Shown piece after piece: positions 18,641 to 27,614 of a stretch of DNA of 64,000 nucleotides (its first letter is position 1; each line of letters starts with the position of its first letter). The stretch is from the NCBI GenBank assembly GCA_015689705.1, contig WVSN01000012.1, positions 27,251 to 91,250 of the forward strand. Reading direction: 5' to 3'. A program made the translations under genes and the position numbers. Source of the stretch: Rhodobacterales bacterium HKCCE3408. GTDB lineage: Bacteria; Pseudomonadota; Alphaproteobacteria; Rhodobacterales; Rhodobacteraceae. The notes under the pieces are model-generated. The model did not search any database and was not told the DNA's origin. It was given only the letters and a program-made list of their open reading frames with translations.

Positions 18641-19549
18641 ATGCACGACCTGATCCAGCCCGGGGCCGAGGTGGCCGACGCGATGGCTGCGGGCAAGCCA
18701 ATCGTGGCGCTCGAGTCGACGATCATCACGCACGGGATGCCGTGGCCGCAGAACCTCGAGACCGCGCGGGCGGTCGAGGAGGAGGTTCGGGCCGCGGGCG
18801 CGGTTCCCGCGACCATCGCCGTCATGGGTGGAAAGATCCGCGTCGGACTGGATGACGCCGATCTTGAAGCGCTGGCGCAATCGAAGGACGTCTGGAAGCT
18901 CAGCCGAGCCGACCTGCCCGCTGCACTCGCCCAGGGTGTGACTGGGGCGACGACCGTCGCCGCCACGATGATCTGCGCCCATCTCGCCGGCATCCGCGTC
19001 TTCGCCACGGGCGGGATCGGCGGCGTCCATCGCGGCGCGGAGGAGAGCTTCGACATCTCCGCCGATCTGCACGAGCTTGCACGAACCCCGGTCACCGTCG
19101 TCGCGGCCGGCGCCAAGGCGATCCTCGACATCGACAAGACGCTCGAAGTGCTCGAGACGCTCGGCGTGCCGGTCATCGCCTACGGGCAGGCCGCCTTCCC
19201 CGCCTTCTGGTCGCGCGACAGCGGCCGGACCGCGCCGCTGCGGATGGAAAGCCCCGCCGCCATCGCCGCCGAAGCCCGGATGCGCGCGGCCCTCGGGCTT
19301 TCAGGCGGGCAGCTGGTGGCGAACCCGGTGCCCGAGGCGAATGAAATACCGCGCGACGTTATGGAGCCGCTGATCACCGAAGCGCTCACAGCGGCCGAGG
19401 CCGAGGGCGTCACCGGCAAGGCCGTAACGCCGTTCCTGCTTCAACACCTCTTCGAAGCGACCGACGGGCGCACACTGGAAACCAATATCGCGCTTGTTCG
19501 AAACAATGCCCGTCTTGCCGCCGCGATTGCCCGGGATTCAGGCGCGTAG
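18641..19549 (+). CDS. psuG: Pseudouridine-5'-phosphate glycosidase
   Basis: A 302-residue enzyme splitting the C-C glycosidic bond of pseudouridine 5'-phosphate into uracil and ribose 5-phosphate. The family sequence is clear: PIVALESTIITHGMPWPQNL with catalytic Glu and nearby Lys-rich elements, GATTVAATMICAHLAGIRVF, FATGGIGGVHRGAEESFDIS, DLHELARTPVTVVAAGAKAI and LDIDKTLEVLETLGVPVI. It forms a two-gene operon with the kinase (3-bp gap). The pathway salvages the modified nucleoside released from RNA turnover. Confidence 0.95.
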   Translation: MHDLIQPGAEVADAMAAGKPIVALESTIITHGMPWPQNLETARAVEEEVRAAGAVPATIAVMGGKIRVGLDDADLEALAQSKDVWKLSRADLPAALAQGVTGATTVAATMICAHLAGIRVFATGGIGGVHRGAEESFDISADLHELARTPVTVVAAGAKAILDIDKTLEVLETLGVPVIAYGQAAFPAFWSRDSGRTAPLRMESPAAIAAEARMRAALGLSGGQLVANPVPEANEIPRDVMEPLITEALTAAEAEGVTGKAVTPFLLQHLFEATDGRTLETNIALVRNNARLAAAIARDSGA

Positions 19550-19630
19550 CGAACGAATGGCCCGCTTGTGCGGATGCAGCGCAGGACTTAAGTATCCACC
19601 GTCCCGCCCTTTGTCCCGTGCTGCCCACCC

Positions 19631-20344
19631 ATGCAATTGCCCGAAACCCCGCCGCCGCCCCGCCGTGGCTTCTTCGCCTCGCTGCGGGCAAGCTTCTTCA
19701 CCGGGCTTGTTGTCATCGCGCCGATCGGGATCACGATCTGGCTGCTCTGGACGCTGATCGGCTGGATCGACTCCTGGGTCCTGCCCTTCGTGCCGCGCGC
19801 CTACAACCCGGTCATCCTGTTCCAGGAATGGACGGGGCTCGAGATCAACATCCGCGGCCTCGGCGTCGCGACCTTCCTGATCTTCACCGTGCTCGTCGGT
19901 TGGGTGGCCAAGGGCATCATCGGCCGGTCACTGATTTCCTGGGCGGAAAGCCTGGTCCTGTCGATCCCGGTCCTGCGCTCGATCTATGGCGGGCTGAAGC
20001 AGATCGTCGAAACGGTGCTGGCCCAGGGCGAGCAGAATTTCGACAAGGCCTGCCTGATCGAATACCCGCGCAAGGGCATCTGGGCGATCGGGTTCATTTC
20101 CACGTCGAGCAAGGGCGAACTCGCCGCCAAGCTCGGGCCGGAACCGATGGTCTCGGTCTTCGTGCCGACGACCCCGAACCCGACCAGCGGCTTTCTTCTG
20201 ATCTTCCCGCAGAAGGACGTGATCTACCTCGACATGTCGGTCGAGGACGCGGCGAAGCTGATTATCTCCGCCGGCCTCGTCTACCCGAACGGCGAGGACG
20301 CCAAGAAGGCGCTCGAGGAGCAGGTGCCGGACGCGGCCGAATAG
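19631..20344 (+). CDS. DUF502 family membrane protein
   Basis: A 237-residue inner-membrane protein with two hydrophobic spans near the N-terminus (about residues 23-47, FTGLVVIAPIGITIWLLWTL; and 73-95, GLGVATFLIFTVLVGWV) and a soluble C-terminal domain. Conserved DUF502 features include PVLRSIYGGLKQIVE, followed by CLIEYPRKGIWAIGFIS and VFVPTTPNPTSGFLLIFP. Biochemical function is unknown. It converges on the YejA-like gene with a 10-bp gap between stops. Confidence 0.88.
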   Translation: MQLPETPPPPRRGFFASLRASFFTGLVVIAPIGITIWLLWTLIGWIDSWVLPFVPRAYNPVILFQEWTGLEINIRGLGVATFLIFTVLVGWVAKGIIGRSLISWAESLVLSIPVLRSIYGGLKQIVETVLAQGEQNFDKACLIEYPRKGIWAIGFISTSSKGELAAKLGPEPMVSVFVPTTPNPTSGFLLIFPQKDVIYLDMSVEDAAKLIISAGLVYPNGEDAKKALEEQVPDAAE

Positions 20345-20354
20345 GCCGCGCGGG

Positions 20355-22166
20355 CTAGTCCTCTTCCCACCACCAGACGTCCGGCTGCCAGCCGATGAAG
20401 TCGCCGTAGATAGGCAGCTCCTCGGGGTAGTGCAGCTCGCGCACATGGGCAATGCGGCTGACCGGCGAGAACCAGATCGGGATCACGTAGCGCTCGCTCA
20501 TCAGCACGCGGTCCATCGCGCGGACGGCGGCGACGAAATCGTCCTGGCTGTCCGAGGTCAGCATCCGGTCGATCATCGCCTCGATCGCCGGATGACAGGC
20601 GCCCATCAGGTTCCGGCTGCCCTCGGTCTCGGCCATGTCGCAGCCCCAGTAGAGCCGCTGCTCGTTGCCGGGCGACAGCGACAGGCCCCAGAGGTTGTAG
20701 ACCATGTCGAAGTCGAAGCTGTCGGTGCGTTCACGGTAGTTCGCGGCATCGACGGTGTTGACGGTCACCGCGATCCCGAGCCGGTCCAGCGCCTCGGCGT
20801 AGATGTTGACGATGGACTGGTTCTCGGACGAGCCCTGCTGCAGCAGGATCTCGAAGGTGAAGGGCGTGCCGTCAGGCTGCGTCATCACCCCGTTCTCGAC
20901 GGTGAAGCCGGCCTCGGTGAAAAGATCCATCGCCTGCGCGATGCCATCGCGGTTGCGCTCGGTCCCGTCCGAGGCGGGCAGCGTGTAGCCCTCCATCGCG
21001 CCGGGCAGAAGGTCGGCGGCGAAGGGTTCGAGGAATTCGGCCACGCGACCCTCGGCGGGGCCGTCGCGCATGCCCAGGACCGAGTTCGAGAAATAGGAAA
21101 TCGCCCGGGGGTCGCGGCCGTCATTCACCGTCTGGCTGATGAACTCGAAGCTGAAGGCCTCGATCAGCGCCTGCCGGACGCGCCAGTCGTCGAAGGGCGC
21201 GCGGCGGGTGTTCATCACGAAGCCGACCATGCCCGAGGGCCGTTCATGCGGGACGACCGACAGCACCACCTCGCCCGACTGGACGCGCGGGAAGTCGTAG
21301 CGCGTCTCCCAGGACTGGGCGTTGGTCTCGCGGATGGTGTTGATCTCGCCGGCCGTGAAGGCCTCGAACATCGCGGTGGCGTCGCCGAAGAACTCCATCC
21401 GCACCTCGTCGATGACGTTGGTGCCACGGCGGAACGGCAGGTCGGCGCCCCAGTAGTCGGGATTGCGCGACAGGGTCACGTAGCGCCCGGCCTGGAAATC
21501 GCTGATGACGTAGGGCGCGCTGGCGATCGGGATGACGTCGAGGCCCGATGTCTCGAAATCGGTCTCCGCCCATTGCGACGCCTTCAGGATGGGCCGCAGC
21601 CCCATGATCAGCGCCATCTCGCGGTCGGGCTCGATGAAGGTGATCCGCACGCCGCGTTCGCCTACGGGCTCGATCGACTCCACATTCGTCCAGGCGTTCA
21701 GGTAGCGCGGGTGGCCGACGGTGCCGAGCGTCTCGTAGGACCAGATCACGTCCTCGACCGTCACCGGGCTGCCGTCGGAAAACTCCGCCGCCGGATTGAG
21801 ATGAAACTCGACCCACAGCCCGTCCGGATCGGCCTCGACCGATTCGGCGAGAAGGCCGTACAGCGTGAAGGGTTCGTCCCACGACCGGCCAAGCAACGAT
21901 TCGTAGGCGAGGAAGCGAAGCTGCCACGGAACGCTGCCGAGGCGGGAATGCGGGTTCAGGCTGTCGAAGCTGCCGACCTCGCCCGTGATGATGCGCCCGC
22001 CGGTGGGGGCGTCGGGGTTGGCATAGGGCAGATGCTCAAAATCTGGTGGCAGGGCGGGCTCGCCATACATAGCGATGCCATAGGACGGCTCGGCCGCCGC
22101 CCCCTGCCCGAGGATCAGCAACAGCGCCGCGGCGCAGCCCGTGCGGCGGAACAGTTCGTGCATCAT
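20355..22166 (-). CDS. ABC transporter family 5 substrate-binding protein (YejA-like)
   Basis: A periplasmic oligopeptide-type binding protein of 603 residues. The N-terminal MMHELFRRTG and hydrophobic core ending QGAAAEP form a signal peptide. The mature domain has the SBP_bac_5 fold with YejA-like features: FEHLPYANPDAPTGGRIITG and GSFDSLNPHSRLG near the start, VWVEFHLNPAAEFSDGSPVT-type strands, and RLYWGCDMAETEGSRNLMG late in the protein. YejA binds microcin-C-like peptides in enteric bacteria; the true ligand here is unknown. No permease or ATPase genes are adjacent, so partners must be elsewhere. The start at 22166 is chosen over 22205 because AAGGGAGTTT precedes it at the right distance. 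Confidence 0.85.
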   Translation of the reverse strand: MMHELFRRTGCAAALLLILGQGAAAEPSYGIAMYGEPALPPDFEHLPYANPDAPTGGRIITGEVGSFDSLNPHSRLGSVPWQLRFLAYESLLGRSWDEPFTLYGLLAESVEADPDGLWVEFHLNPAAEFSDGSPVTVEDVIWSYETLGTVGHPRYLNAWTNVESIEPVGERGVRITFIEPDREMALIMGLRPILKASQWAETDFETSGLDVIPIASAPYVISDFQAGRYVTLSRNPDYWGADLPFRRGTNVIDEVRMEFFGDATAMFEAFTAGEINTIRETNAQSWETRYDFPRVQSGEVVLSVVPHERPSGMVGFVMNTRRAPFDDWRVRQALIEAFSFEFISQTVNDGRDPRAISYFSNSVLGMRDGPAEGRVAEFLEPFAADLLPGAMEGYTLPASDGTERNRDGIAQAMDLFTEAGFTVENGVMTQPDGTPFTFEILLQQGSSENQSIVNIYAEALDRLGIAVTVNTVDAANYRERTDSFDFDMVYNLWGLSLSPGNEQRLYWGCDMAETEGSRNLMGACHPAIEAMIDRMLTSDSQDDFVAAVRAMDRVLMSERYVIPIWFSPVSRIAHVRELHYPEELPIYGDFIGWQPDVWWWEED

Positions 22167-22247
22167 CCGGAAACTCCCTTGCCTGTTGTCGTATTGGCCC
22201 CGCATTCAAAGGCTATCCGCGGGTGTGAGCCTTTTCAAACTTTTAGG

Positions 22248-22277
22248 TTGAACAGAAGGCTTCGCGCGGCGTATAAC
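22248..22277 (+). promoter_or_regulatory. sigma70-type promoter for a small RNA
   Basis: TTGAAC (22248-22253), an 18-bp spacer and TATAAC (22272-22277) make one of the best housekeeping promoter matches in the window. Transcription would begin near 22284, and no protein gene starts before 22436. Confidence 0.65.
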
Positions 22278-22283
22278 ATCCCC

Positions 22284-22359
22284 ACTGCTCGATAGGTTTC
22301 TTGCCTGTATGAAACCTGCCTCAATAACTGAACGCCGGCCTTGTGCCGGCGTTTTTTTT
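22284..22359 (+). ncRNA. Candidate trans-acting small RNA (about 76 nt)
   Basis: Within 76 bases after the promoter come a perfect 7-bp hairpin AGGTTTC-TTGCCTGTAT-GAAACCT (22294-22317), a single-stranded A/U-richer linker (GCCTCAATAACTGA), and an intrinsic terminator with eight perfectly paired bases and a U-run. This is the plain layout of an Hfq-type sRNA, and hfq itself is encoded at 39079-39312. The loop TTGCCTGTAT could be the seed. It lies between divergent yejA-like and bdhA genes. The alternative is a leader for bdhA, but the strong terminator 77 bp before that ATG argues for a separate transcript, or for attenuation. No known family is recognised. Confidence 0.65.
22332..22359 (+). 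terminator. Rho-independent terminator of the small RNA
   Basis: ACGCCGGC-CTTGT-GCCGGCGT (8-bp perfect stem) followed by an unbroken T-run to 22359. It is among the strongest intrinsic terminators seen in the window and is oriented on the + strand. Confidence 0.9.
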
Positions 22360-22435
22360 GTGACCGTGGCGGCCCTTCCCCTTTCGCAACCGCAGCATTA
22401 GCTTCTGCTGCAACAGCACAGGAAAGGGCAGCGAC

Positions 22436-23221
22436 ATGGCGATCACGACCACGCTGAAAGGCAAGCAGGCGGTCATCACCGGATCGAACTCGGGCATCGG
22501 TCTGGGCATCGCGCGCGAGATGGCGCGCGCCGGGGCGGACATCGTCCTGAACAGCTTCACCGACCGCGACGAGGACCATGCGCTGGCCAAGGAGATCGCC
22601 GAGAATTTCGGTGTGCAGGCCAAATACGTGAAGGCCGACATGTCGAAGGGCGACGAGTGCCGGATGCTGGTCGAGGAGGCCGGTGCCTGCGACATCCTCG
22701 TGAACAATGCCGGCATCCAGCATGTCGAGGCGATCGACAAGTTCCCGGTCGAGAAGTGGGACGCGATCATCGCGATCAACCTGTCCTCGGCCTTCCACAC
22801 CACTGCCGCGGCGCTGCCGAAGATGCGCGATGCCGGGTGGGGCCGGATCATCAACATCTCCTCGGCTCACGGGCTGACCGCCTCGCCCTTCAAGTCGGCC
22901 TATATCGCGGCCAAGCACGGGATCGTGGGCCTGACCAAGACCACGGCGCTCGAGACGGCCGAAGAGCCGATCACGGCGAACGCGATCTGTCCGGGCTACG
23001 TGCTGACCCCGCTGGTCGAGGCGCAGATTCCCGACCAGATGAAGGCCCATGACATGGACCGCGACACCGTCGTCCGGGAGGTCATGCTGGCGCGGCAGCC
23101 GTCGAAGGAATTCGCCACGGTCGAACAACTGGGCGGGACGGCGATCTTCCTCTGCTCGGACGCCGCCGCGCAGATCACCGGCACGACGATCAGCGTGGAC
23201 GGCGGCTGGACGGCCTTGTGA
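22436..23221 (+). CDS. bdhA: 3-hydroxybutyrate dehydrogenase
   Basis: A 261-residue short-chain dehydrogenase oxidising D-3-hydroxybutyrate to acetoacetate with NAD, part of PHB turnover. It carries the TGSNSGIGLGIA cofactor motif, NNAG, the ISSAHGLTASPFKSAYIAAKHG stretch with catalytic Ser-Tyr-Lys, and the AEEPITANAICPGYVLTPLV segment typical of this dehydrogenase. The C-terminus is GTTISVDGGWTAL. Its stop overlaps the GTG of the next gene by 4 bp, so it is coupled to a patatin-like lipase. The RBS GGAAAGGGCAGC is close to the ATG. Confidence 0.93.
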   Translation: MAITTTLKGKQAVITGSNSGIGLGIAREMARAGADIVLNSFTDRDEDHALAKEIAENFGVQAKYVKADMSKGDECRMLVEEAGACDILVNNAGIQHVEAIDKFPVEKWDAIIAINLSSAFHTTAAALPKMRDAGWGRIINISSAHGLTASPFKSAYIAAKHGIVGLTKTTALETAEEPITANAICPGYVLTPLVEAQIPDQMKAHDMDRDTVVREVMLARQPSKEFATVEQLGGTAIFLCSDAAAQITGTTISVDGGWTAL

Positions 23222-24252
23222 CGGCGCCCCGCCGGATCAACCTCGCGCTTCAGGGCGGCGGCGCCCACGGCGCCTTCACCTGGGGCGCGCTCGAGCGGCT
23301 CCTGGAAGAGCCCGAGATCGAGATCGCGGGCATCTCCGGCACCTCGGCCGGGGCGCTCAACGGCGCGGCGGTGAAGGTCGGCCTCGCCCATGGCTCGCGC
23401 GAGATGGCGCTGGAAAACCTCGCCTGGTTCTGGGCGCAGGTCGGCGCGATCGACGCACCCGAGTTGGCGCCGTGGCTGTCGGCGATCTCGCCCATGGCCA
23501 TCTCGGCGATGATCGAGGCCTCGCTGCCCTTCGCCTGGGCCGACGGGCTGGCGCGTGTCGTCAGCCCCTATTCCTCGGGCCCGGTCTATTCCAACCCGCT
23601 GGAGCCCATCGTGGCCCGGTTCTCCTACGATGATGTCTGCAGCGATGCGGGCCCGGACTTCCACATCTGCGCGACGAATGTCCGGACCGGCAAGATCCGC
23701 GTCTTTTCGGGCGACGACATCACGCCGGGCGCTCTCATGGCCTCGGCCTGCCTGCCGACGCTGTTTCGGGCGGTCGAGATCCGCGACCCCGATACCGGGC
23801 GCGACGAGGCCTATTGGGACGGCGGCTACACCGGCAACCCGGCGCTGTTTCCGCTCTATGCCGGGCACCTGCCGGATGATGTCGTGGTCATCAACATCAA
23901 CCCGCTTCACCGCGAGGAGCTGCCGACGACCGCGCGCGAGATCCAGAACCGGATCAACGAGATCAGCTTCAATTCCTCGCTCCTGCGCGAATTGCGCGCG
24001 ATCGAGTTCGTCCAGCGGCTTCTCGACGCCGACCGCATCCCGCAGGGCGCGATGAAACGGGTGCTGATCCACATGATCTCGGACGACAAGCTGATGGAAC
24101 AGCTGTCCGTCGCCACCAAGCTCGTGCCCGTGCCGCAGGTGCTTCACCAGCTTCGCGTGGCCGGCCGTGCGGCGGCGGAGTCGTTCCTCGACACGCATAT
24201 CGACCGCATCGGCGTCGAGAGCAGCGTGGACCTGCGGGCGATGTTCAACTAG
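23218..24252 (+). CDS. Patatin-like phospholipase/hydrolase
   Basis: A 344-residue patatin-fold serine hydrolase. It has the oxyanion motif LQGGGAHGAF, the nucleophile elbow GISGTSAG (GxSxG) and the catalytic aspartate in the DGG motif (WDGGYTGNP, about residue 201). There is no signal peptide, so it is cytoplasmic or membrane-associated. The GTG start overlaps the bdhA stop, which points to a shared role in storage-polymer or lipid metabolism. Action on PHB or on phospholipids cannot be distinguished from sequence. Confidence 0.9.
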   Translation: MTAPRRINLALQGGGAHGAFTWGALERLLEEPEIEIAGISGTSAGALNGAAVKVGLAHGSREMALENLAWFWAQVGAIDAPELAPWLSAISPMAISAMIEASLPFAWADGLARVVSPYSSGPVYSNPLEPIVARFSYDDVCSDAGPDFHICATNVRTGKIRVFSGDDITPGALMASACLPTLFRAVEIRDPDTGRDEAYWDGGYTGNPALFPLYAGHLPDDVVVININPLHREELPTTAREIQNRINEISFNSSLLRELRAIEFVQRLLDADRIPQGAMKRVLIHMISDDKLMEQLSVATKLVPVPQVLHQLRVAGRAAAESFLDTHIDRIGVESSVDLRAMFN

Positions 24253-24262
24253 GGCCGGTGCC

Positions 24263-25744
24263 ATGTCCACGCCCTGCCCCGCCCCGTTCAATCTCGCTCG
24301 CTACGTGCTGGAGGCCGGCGGGGCTGTCCCGGACAAGATCGCGCTTGCCGTCATCGGACCAGCGAAGGCGCAGCGATGGAGCTATGCGCGGCTGACTGCG
24401 GCCGTGCGCGGGATGGCGACGGGACTGCTGTCGCACGCAGATGCTGGCGCGCGCGTGCTCCTGCGGCTTGGCAACACACCCGATTTCCCGGTCGCCTTTC
24501 TCGGCGCGATCGCGGCGGGCATGGTGCCGGTCCCGACCGCCGCGGCGCTGACCGGGCCCGAAATCAGCAAGATGGCCGCGCGCGTGCCGCCGACCCTCAT
24601 CCTCGCCCATGACGGCATCGCCCTGCCGGACAGTGGCGCACCGGTTCTGCGCGATCTGGCGGGCCTCATGGACAATTCGCCGGCGGACTACGCGATGGGC
24701 GATCCCGGCCGGCTGGCCTACATCGTGTTTACCTCTGGCTCTTCCGGCGTGCCGCGCGCCGTGGCGCATGCGCATCGCGCGGTCTGGGCGCGGCGGATGA
24801 TGTGGGACGGCTGGTACGGGCTGACACCGGAGGACAGGCTTCTCCATGCCGGGGCGTTCAACTGGACCTTCACGCTCGGCACCGGCCTCCTCGATCCCTG
24901 GGCCATCGGGGCGACGGCCCTGATCCCCGAGGAAGGCACACCGGCCGAGCGCCTGCCGCTTCTGCTGAAGCGCCATGATGCGAGCCTTTTCGCCGCTGTT
25001 CCGGGTGTTTATCGCCGGATCCTCAAGCAGGACGGGCCGCTCGACCTGCCGAAGCTGCGCCATGGCCTTGCTGCCGGAGAGCCGCTGCCGGCCGAGCTGC
25101 GCCAGCGCTGGCGCACGGCGACCGGGACGGACATCCACGAGGCGCTCGGCATGTCGGAATGCTCGACCTACATCTCGGGCAGCCCCACCCGCCCCGCGCC
25201 GGACGGCAGCGCCGGCTATCCGCAGCCCGGCCGCCGGATCGCGGTCCTCGCCGCCGACGGTGCGGAGATGCCGGTCGGTCAGACCGGCGCGCTGGCCATC
25301 CACCGCTCGGATCCGGGCCTGATGCTCGGGTATCTCGACGACAAGGGCCCCGACCTGCCGCTCAGCGCCGAGTGGTTCCTGACCGGCGACATGGTGACCC
25401 GCGACCCGGACGGTGCCATCCGCTTCGCCGCCCGGTCCGACGACCTGATGAATGCCGGCGGTTTCCGCGTGTCGCCGCGTGAAATCGAGGAGGCGTTCGA
25501 GGGCGCGCCGGGGCTCGAGGATTGCGCGGCGTTCAGCCTCGAGGTCCGGCCCGGCACATTCGTGGTTGCGCTCGCCCATGCGGGCACGTCAGATGAGGCT
25601 GGGCTGGCCGCCTTCGCCGAAGGCCGCCTCGCCCGTTACAAGCAGCCGCGCCTGTATTTCCACCTCGACGCGCTGCCCCGCAGCCGAAACGGCAAGCTTG
25701 ACCGCAAGCGCCTGGTCCCGATCGCGAAGGAACGCATGCCATGA
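24263..25744 (+). CDS. AMP-binding acyl/aryl-CoA synthetase
   Basis: A 493-residue ANL-superfamily ligase of the benzoate-CoA ligase/acyl-CoA synthetase type. It has the phosphate-binding loop YIVFTSGSSGVPRAVAHAH, the core EALGMSECSTYISGSP, the hinge TGDMVTRDPDGAIRFAARSDD and the catalytic lysine in SRNGKLDRKRL near the C-terminus. It activates a carboxylic acid to an adenylate and then a CoA thioester; the acid is unknown. The ATG at 24263 is preferred because it begins the family-like N-terminus, 10 bp after the patatin stop. It overlaps the DsbA-like gene by 4 bp, so at least five genes appear cotranscribed. Confidence 0.85.
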   Translation: MSTPCPAPFNLARYVLEAGGAVPDKIALAVIGPAKAQRWSYARLTAAVRGMATGLLSHADAGARVLLRLGNTPDFPVAFLGAIAAGMVPVPTAAALTGPEISKMAARVPPTLILAHDGIALPDSGAPVLRDLAGLMDNSPADYAMGDPGRLAYIVFTSGSSGVPRAVAHAHRAVWARRMMWDGWYGLTPEDRLLHAGAFNWTFTLGTGLLDPWAIGATALIPEEGTPAERLPLLLKRHDASLFAAVPGVYRRILKQDGPLDLPKLRHGLAAGEPLPAELRQRWRTATGTDIHEALGMSECSTYISGSPTRPAPDGSAGYPQPGRRIAVLAADGAEMPVGQTGALAIHRSDPGLMLGYLDDKGPDLPLSAEWFLTGDMVTRDPDGAIRFAARSDDLMNAGGFRVSPREIEEAFEGAPGLEDCAAFSLEVRPGTFVVALAHAGTSDEAGLAAFAEGRLARYKQPRLYFHLDALPRSRNGKLDRKRLVPIAKERMP

Positions 25745-26397
25745 TCCGCCTCGACATTCTCTCAGACCCGATCTGCCCGTGGTGCCTGATCGGCTGGACC
25801 AATCTCGCCCGCGCGCTCGAGTCGCGGCCCGATCATCCCTTCGCGATCGAGTGGCACCCGTTCCAGCTCAACCCCGACATGCCGCGCGAAGGCGTGGACC
25901 GGAAGGAGTATCTCGAAGCGAAGTTCGGCGGCCCGGAAGGTGCGGCCAAGGTCTATGGCCGGATCGCGGAACACGCCCGAGCCGCGGGCATCGAGATCGA
26001 TTTCGACCGGATCGCCCGGACGCCCAACACGCTCGACGCGCATCGCGTGATCCACTGGGCCGGGCTCGAAGGGCGGCAGACGCCGGTGAAGGTCGCGCTC
26101 ATGCGCGCCTATTTCCAGGAGGGCCGTGATATCGGTGACCACGAGGTGCTGCTCGACATCGCCGCGGATCGCGGCCTCGACCGCGAGATGATCGCCCGCC
26201 TCCTCGACTCAGATGCCGATCTCGAGGATATCCGCGCCCGCGATGCTCATGCGCGCGAACGCGGCGTGTCCGGCGTCCCCACCTTCGTCATCGCCAACCA
26301 GCATGTCGTGCAGGGCGCGCAGCCCACCGATCTGTGGGAGCGCGTGATCGACGACATCGCGGCGCAGGTCGACCGACAACGGGACGCGGCGGAATGA
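25741..26397 (+). CDS. DsbA-family oxidoreductase (FrnE-like)
   Basis: A 218-residue cytoplasmic thioredoxin-fold protein of the FrnE/2-hydroxychromene-2-carboxylate isomerase group. The active-site CPWC is at residues 11-14 (SDPICPWCLIGW). The helical insert is present, and the cis-proline region is GVSGVPTFVIANQHVVQGAQ. There is no signal peptide, so it is unlike periplasmic DsbA. It is flanked by 4-bp overlaps with both neighbours. It may help detoxification or thiol repair; the substrate is unknown. Confidence 0.88.
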   Translation: MIRLDILSDPICPWCLIGWTNLARALESRPDHPFAIEWHPFQLNPDMPREGVDRKEYLEAKFGGPEGAAKVYGRIAEHARAAGIEIDFDRIARTPNTLDAHRVIHWAGLEGRQTPVKVALMRAYFQEGRDIGDHEVLLDIAADRGLDREMIARLLDSDADLEDIRARDAHARERGVSGVPTFVIANQHVVQGAQPTDLWERVIDDIAAQVDRQRDAAE

Positions 26398-27614
26398 CGG
26401 CCGAGGCGAACGTCGCCACCCGCCCGGCCCTCTCGAAACCGGAATTCATCGCCCTGATGGGCATGATGTTCGCGACCATCGCGTTTTCCGTCGACGCGAT
26501 GCTCCCGGCCCTGCCCGAGATCGCCGAGGAACTGACGCCCGAGGCGCCGACGCTGGCGCAATTCATCCTGACGAGCTTCATCATCGGCATGGGCATCGGC
26601 ACGCTGTTCGTCGGGCCGATCTCGGACGCGTTCGGGCGGAAACCGGTGATCCTCGTGGGCGCGGGGCTCTATGTCATCGGGGCCGCGATGGCCTGGGCGG
26701 CGCCGACGCTCGAGCTCGTGCTGGCCGCCCGCGTCCTGCAGGGCCTCGGCGCGTCGGGCCCGCGGGTCGTTGCGCTCGCCATGATCCGGGACCTCTATTC
26801 CGGGCGTCAGATGGCCTCGATCGTGTCCTTCGTGATGATGATCTTCACGATCTTCCCGGCCGTCGCCCCGCTTCTGGGCGCGGCGATCATCGCGGGCTTC
26901 GGCTGGCGCGCGATCTTCATCGCGTTCCTCGTTTTCGCCGTCATATCGCAAAGCTGGATGATGATCCGTCAGCCCGAAACCCTGCCGCCCGAAAACCGCC
27001 GCCGCATCCGGGCCGCGGAGCTGGCCGAAGGCCTGCGCGAGGCGCTCGGCCACCGGCAGATGCAGCTGTCGATCCTGACCCAGACGCTGATCTTCGGCGC
27101 GCTCTTCGGCACGATCTCCTCAATCCAGCAGGTCTTCGATTTCACCTACGGACGGGCCGAGGGCTTCCCGGTCTACTTCTTCATCATCGCCATCGTCGCG
27201 ATGCCGGCCGCGCCGCTTAACGGTCGTTTCGTCCTGCGACTGGGAATGCGGCCGCTCATCCGGGTGGCGGTCGGATTGCAGGTGTTCGTCTCGATCTTCA
27301 TGACGCTGGTCTTCGCGACGGGTCTCTTCGGCGCTGCCGAGTTCTGGGTCTATTTCACCTGGACGATCACGCTGTTCGCGATGCTCGGATTCACCATCGG
27401 CAACCTCAATGCGCTCGCGCTCGAACCGCTCGGGCATATCGCGGGGCTGGCCTCATCCGTGATGGGGGCGCTGGCCACGGTGGGCGGCGCGGTCCTGGGC
27501 GGGATCATCGGGCAGTTCTTCAAAGGCACGCCCCTGCCCCTCGCGGTGTCGGTCGCGGTGCTCTGCGCGCTGGCGTGGCTGGTGATGCGGAAAATGCCGC
27601 GCGAGGCGGTCTAG
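26394..27614 (+). CDS. MFS transporter, Bcr/CflA drug-efflux type
   Basis: A 406-residue major facilitator with about 12 predicted transmembrane helices. The Bcr/CflA subgroup is suggested by FSVDAMLPALPEIAEELTPE in TM1 and the conserved loop GPISDAFGRKPVILVGAGLY between TM2 and TM3. PRVVALAMIRDLYSGRQMAS is the TM4-TM5 signature. Such pumps expel drugs or metabolites using the proton gradient. The ATG at 26394 overlaps the upstream stop (ATGA). The gene converges tail-to-tail on mfd with a 4-bp shared stop region. Confidence 0.88.
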   Translation: MTAEANVATRPALSKPEFIALMGMMFATIAFSVDAMLPALPEIAEELTPEAPTLAQFILTSFIIGMGIGTLFVGPISDAFGRKPVILVGAGLYVIGAAMAWAAPTLELVLAARVLQGLGASGPRVVALAMIRDLYSGRQMASIVSFVMMIFTIFPAVAPLLGAAIIAGFGWRAIFIAFLVFAVISQSWMMIRQPETLPPENRRRIRAAELAEGLREALGHRQMQLSILTQTLIFGALFGTISSIQQVFDFTYGRAEGFPVYFFIIAIVAMPAAPLNGRFVLRLGMRPLIRVAVGLQVFVSIFMTLVFATGLFGAAEFWVYFTWTITLFAMLGFTIGNLNALALEPLGHIAGLASSVMGALATVGGAVLGGIIGQFFKGTPLPLAVSVAVLCALAWLVMRKMPREAV

